A stretch of DNA of 64,000 nt, taken from assembly GCF_900142925.1 (NCBI RefSeq), contig NZ_FRCN01000005.1:396128-460127 (forward strand), given 5' to 3'. Below are positions 61,675 to 64,000 of the stretch, piece by piece (the stretch's first letter is position 1; the number at the start of each line of letters is the position of its first letter). The stretch comes from Chitinophaga sp. CF418 (GTDB lineage: Bacteria; Bacteroidota; Bacteroidia; Chitinophagales; Chitinophagaceae). Below the pieces are notes generated by a model. It searched no databases, was not told where the DNA came from, and was given only the letters and a program-made list of their open reading frames with translations. A program made the position numbers and the translations under genes.

Positions 61675-62679
61675 TCACATCTCAAGCGCCAGTGAGGTAT
61701 TAGCATTACGGCTGCCCGCAAATTTCAGCCTGTATTCTGTTGGAGTCAGACCTACTTCCTTTCTGAATACTTTGCGGAAGGCCTTGATGTCGTTGTAACC
61801 ACAGTCGAGCATTACCGTGAGGATGCTGTTGCCGGTCTGTTCCAGCATCTTTTTGGCTGCCTCGATACGGGTCTTCTGCAGGTATTCTATGGGTGTGATA
61901 CCCGTGGCCTGTTTGAAACGGCGTACGAAGTTGCGGCGACTGGCTGGAATATTCTCCATGAACGATTCCACATTGCGCGCTTCCTGGAAACAGGATTCCA
62001 TGCGTTGCTGTACTTCAGAGATCAGCGGGTCTGCATGTTTCTTTTCCGGCAGGAACATACCGAAGTAGGATTGTGTTTCACGGTCCATATCGATAGCAAA
62101 TAGTTTCGCGGCCTTTACAGACATATCCTGTCCGCAGTATTTCTCTACCAGGTGCAATAGCAGGTGGAAGGTGCTGGTAGCGCCTCCACTGGTATAGATA
62201 CCTGATGCGGAAGTCAGCACTCTGTCGGGTAGCAGCAATACATCGGGGAAATGACCTGCAAAAGCGCGGCAGGCGTTCATATGCGTGGTAGCAGGCTTAC
62301 CATCCAGCAATCCTGTAGCTGCCAGCAGAAAAGCGCCGGTGCAGAAACTGGCTATTTCCGTTCCTGCGTGATGTTGTTGCCGTAGCCAGGGAATAAAGGT
62401 GCTGTTGGCGGCAATAGCGATATCCACATCTCCTGCAATAAAAGCTGGGATCAGCACCAGATCCGGTTTCGCAGCTTCCTTTAGCGCTACCGTGGTATAA
62501 CGGCCGTAATGAGGTAACATGTCCACTTCCTTCTGATCGGCCAGCACCAGCTGTATATTGAAAATTGGGGCCTGCTGGTTGGTAGTATACATATTGTTTA
62601 CCGATTCGAATACATCCAGAATGGCGGCCGTGCTTATAAGCCGATGGTTGTAGGTGAGCAACAGTGCCAGGTTCATCAT
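61675..62679 (-). CDS. GlxA-family regulator of the ethanolamine cluster
   Basis: A 334-residue GlxA-type protein. Residues about 1-195 are a DJ-1/PfpI-like domain with the elbow ASFCTGAFLLAATG (Cys113). Residues about 230-325 are an AraC-type HTH (MENIPASRRNFVRRFKQATG, then VMLDCGYNDIKAFRKVFRKE). It is encoded directly before the permease, eutB and eutC on the same strand. Regulation of ethanolamine use is a position-based inference; the classic EutR regulator is AraC-type but lacks the DJ-1 domain. It is divergent from the VOC gene at 62816. Confidence 0.88.
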   Translation of the reverse strand: MMNLALLLTYNHRLISTAAILDVFESVNNMYTTNQQAPIFNIQLVLADQKEVDMLPHYGRYTTVALKEAAKPDLVLIPAFIAGDVDIAIAANSTFIPWLRQQHHAGTEIASFCTGAFLLAATGLLDGKPATTHMNACRAFAGHFPDVLLLPDRVLTSASGIYTSGGATSTFHLLLHLVEKYCGQDMSVKAAKLFAIDMDRETQSYFGMFLPEKKHADPLISEVQQRMESCFQEARNVESFMENIPASRRNFVRRFKQATGITPIEYLQKTRIEAAKKMLEQTGNSILTVMLDCGYNDIKAFRKVFRKEVGLTPTEYRLKFAGSRNANTSLALEM

Positions 62680-62815
62680 GATTTCAGGTTTTAAACAAAG
62701 TGCCGGTCAAGTTACGACATTTGGCCCAAATGCGCCCTATCAGCTTCTTTATCAGTTATTCAAGAAAAGATTACAAGTATGTATCTTCGGGGCCAGTCAC
62801 CATTAAACCGCATTT

Positions 62816-63205
62816 ATGGAAAAAAAGAAAGCAGGCACCGTCCTCTGGCACGATCTCACCGTATCTGATGCAAATACCGTAAGCGATTTTTATCAGCAGG
62901 TAGTTGGATGGGAAAAGTCCGGGCTCAGTATGGGGGATTATGAGGATTATGTTATGCAGGCCAAAGACGCCAATCCTGATGCACCTGAAACGGTAGGCAT
63001 CTGTCATGCGAAAGGCCCGAATGCCTATATCCCTCCCCACTGGCTGGCCCATGTAGCTGTAGACAACCTGGACAAAAGCCTGGAGCGTACACAGGCATTG
63101 GGCGGAAAGGTCATCGGCGATAAACGCCAAATGGAAAACCACGGCTGGTATTGCCTGATACAGGACCCGGCAGGGGCTTACCTAATGTTGTGGGAACAGG
63201 CATAG
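62816..63205 (+). CDS. VOC (glyoxalase/bleomycin resistance-like) family protein
   Basis: A 129-residue protein of the vicinal oxygen chelate fold, of the type annotated as VOC/glyoxalase-like. It starts with GTVLWHDLTVSDANTVSDFY and continues with QQVVGWEKSGLSMGDYEDYV, PPHWLAHVAVDNLDKSLERT and a C-terminal IQDPAGAYLMLWEQ. The HDL and HVAVDN histidines are where metal ligands sit in active members. No substrate can be assigned. A TATCTTCG element at 62782-62789 is a weak -7 candidate. Confidence 0.9.
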   Translation: MEKKKAGTVLWHDLTVSDANTVSDFYQQVVGWEKSGLSMGDYEDYVMQAKDANPDAPETVGICHAKGPNAYIPPHWLAHVAVDNLDKSLERTQALGGKVIGDKRQMENHGWYCLIQDPAGAYLMLWEQA

Positions 63206-63572
63206 ATCATTCTTTTTTATTATTTAGTCAGACCTGCAGTTAGTTGCGGGAAGGGATGTTTATGTCTGTTATAACACCAATAAAAAAGATTTTAAATATT
63301 ACAAGTAATCGTACTTTTAGTGAAATAATAGTGCTTTTTCCACGTTTAGAGTTCCATCGGGGATGTATCCTATACACCTATGTATAGGTAAGCAGCGCTG
63401 TCAGATCACCATTCTTTCAGCCTGGTGTAAAACAGATTTATTTCAAGCCATAATCCTTTATACCTGATGTAACACATACATGTTTCAAACCATCATCCTT
63501 TACCTGATGTAAACAGCTATATATAGACTACAAGGCATTCCGCTATAGCCTGACAAAATCCCTCTTAAAAAC
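63206..63572. other. Intergenic region of 367 bases before the last gene
   Basis: No gene is supported. It holds two related segments, 63441-63472 and 63483-63512, that share TTTCAA(G/A)CCAT(A)ATCCTTTA and CCTGATGTAA, with a period of about 42 bases; a partial third (CCTGGTGTAAAACAG) precedes them. The remaining sequence is AT-rich and should contain the promoter of the lipoprotein gene. Confidence 0.5.
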
Positions 63573-64000
63573 ATGAAGAAAACCGTCAATTCCCTTCTCC
63601 TTTGCATGACTATGTTTGCCATGGCAACCTTATTGCTGATGTGCAAAAAACAAGACGCAAACAGTATGAAGCCACTATCGGGCAAAAGTCTGGTAGCCGC
63701 TGCTGCTGCACCACAGATTGTTACGTTTGTACATCCTGGTGTGTTGAACACACAGGAAAGCCTGGACCTTGTCGGTTCACAGGTAAATGGTGGAGAACCG
63801 GTACGTGCTGCCGCTTACCAGAAAGTGCTGGACTATGTTAATAACAATGCTCTTCCAACAAAATTCTGGGAAACAGTAACCGTAGGTTCCAACGGGGCCA
63901 CTACAGAATCCAAAAGCCAGATCAGAAAAGACGCTATACTGGCGTATGCACTGGCGCTGCGCTGGGCAAAGACCGGTACTGCCACATACGCACAGCAGTG
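63573..64000 (+). CDS. Putative alginate-lyase-family lipoprotein, N-terminal part
   Basis: The frame is open from the ATG at 63573 to the window edge (142 codons). A leader ends in a lipobox-like LLLMC, so a lipoprotein is likely. The first folded segment, VTFVHPGVLNTQESLDLVGS, then QVNGGEPVRAAAYQKVLDYV, matches the N terminus of alginate_lyase (PF05426-like) proteins, whose HPG(L/V)xxT opening is characteristic. LAYALALRWAKTGTATYAQQ is consistent with the start of the alpha/alpha toroid. The catalytic residues are outside the window, so the substrate (alginate or another polysaccharide) is not fixed. Confidence 0.72.
   Translation, partial: MKKTVNSLLLCMTMFAMATLLLMCKKQDANSMKPLSGKSLVAAAAAPQIVTFVHPGVLNTQESLDLVGSQVNGGEPVRAAAYQKVLDYVNNNALPTKFWETVTVGSNGATTESKSQIRKDAILAYALALRWAKTGTATYAQQ

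Noticed and set aside
1..64000. tRNA, rRNA, riboswitch, prophage or insertion sequence
   Set aside because: No cloverleaf with a GGTTCGAATCC-type arm, no conserved riboswitch core, and no transposase, integrase or phage structural gene was seen on either strand by eye.

Overview
The window looks like chromosome of a Bacteroidetes bacterium of the Chitinophaga type. The evidence is a SusC/SusD pair driven by an ECF sigma/FecR pair, many secreted proteins and lipoproteins with Bacteroidetes-style signal peptides, cupin-AraC regulators, almost no Shine-Dalgarno sequences, and promoter boxes of the TAnnTTTG type. No tRNA, rRNA, CRISPR array, insertion sequence or phage gene was recognised. Both window ends cut a gene: an alpha/beta hydrolase on the left and a putative alginate-lyase-like lipoprotein on the right.

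Layout. 1-12.1 kb holds mostly single-gene units: a GlxA-type regulator, an HtrA-like protease, a secreted beta-propeller (PD40) protein, a GH15 enzyme, a patatin, a secreted amidohydrolase, an ACT-domain protein and several unknowns. 12.3-16.2 kb is one very large gene that joins an amidase_2 domain, a caspase-like peptidase and an SGNH hydrolase in one chain. 16.6-21.1 kb holds a small secreted protein, a class C beta-lactamase-like hydrolase and two divergent AraC paralogues. 21.4-29.3 kb is an RND efflux operon (adaptor, pump, outer-membrane factor) with an AraC regulator and a MarR regulator; identical palindromes flank marR. 29.5-32.5 kb has a MutS2-like protein and a lipoprotein MsrA, transcribed divergently.

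32.6-50.3 kb is the most unusual part. It has three tandem paralogues of an unrecognised family with different C-terminal tails, then, facing them, a five-gene operon on the minus strand. The operon encodes a 1470-residue secreted beta-rich protein, a 690-residue FN3 protein, an outer-membrane beta-barrel, a 2032-residue multidomain toxin-like protein (FN3/TANFOR-like N terminus, HExxH metallopeptidase, caspase-like His/Cys domain, C-terminal deaminase-like domain) and a SUKH (SMI1/KNR4) immunity protein. A good promoter precedes the first gene and a strong bidirectional terminator follows the last. I read it as a polymorphic toxin with its own surface or export module.

50.6-57.6 kb holds two small membrane proteins and a sigma/FecR/SusC/SusD transport locus without a linked glycoside hydrolase. 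57.7-62.7 kb is an ethanolamine catabolism cluster (GlxA-type regulator, permease, EutB, EutC) with a 61-bp tandem repeat that appears to derive from the 3' end of eutB. The window ends with a VOC protein and the truncated lipoprotein.
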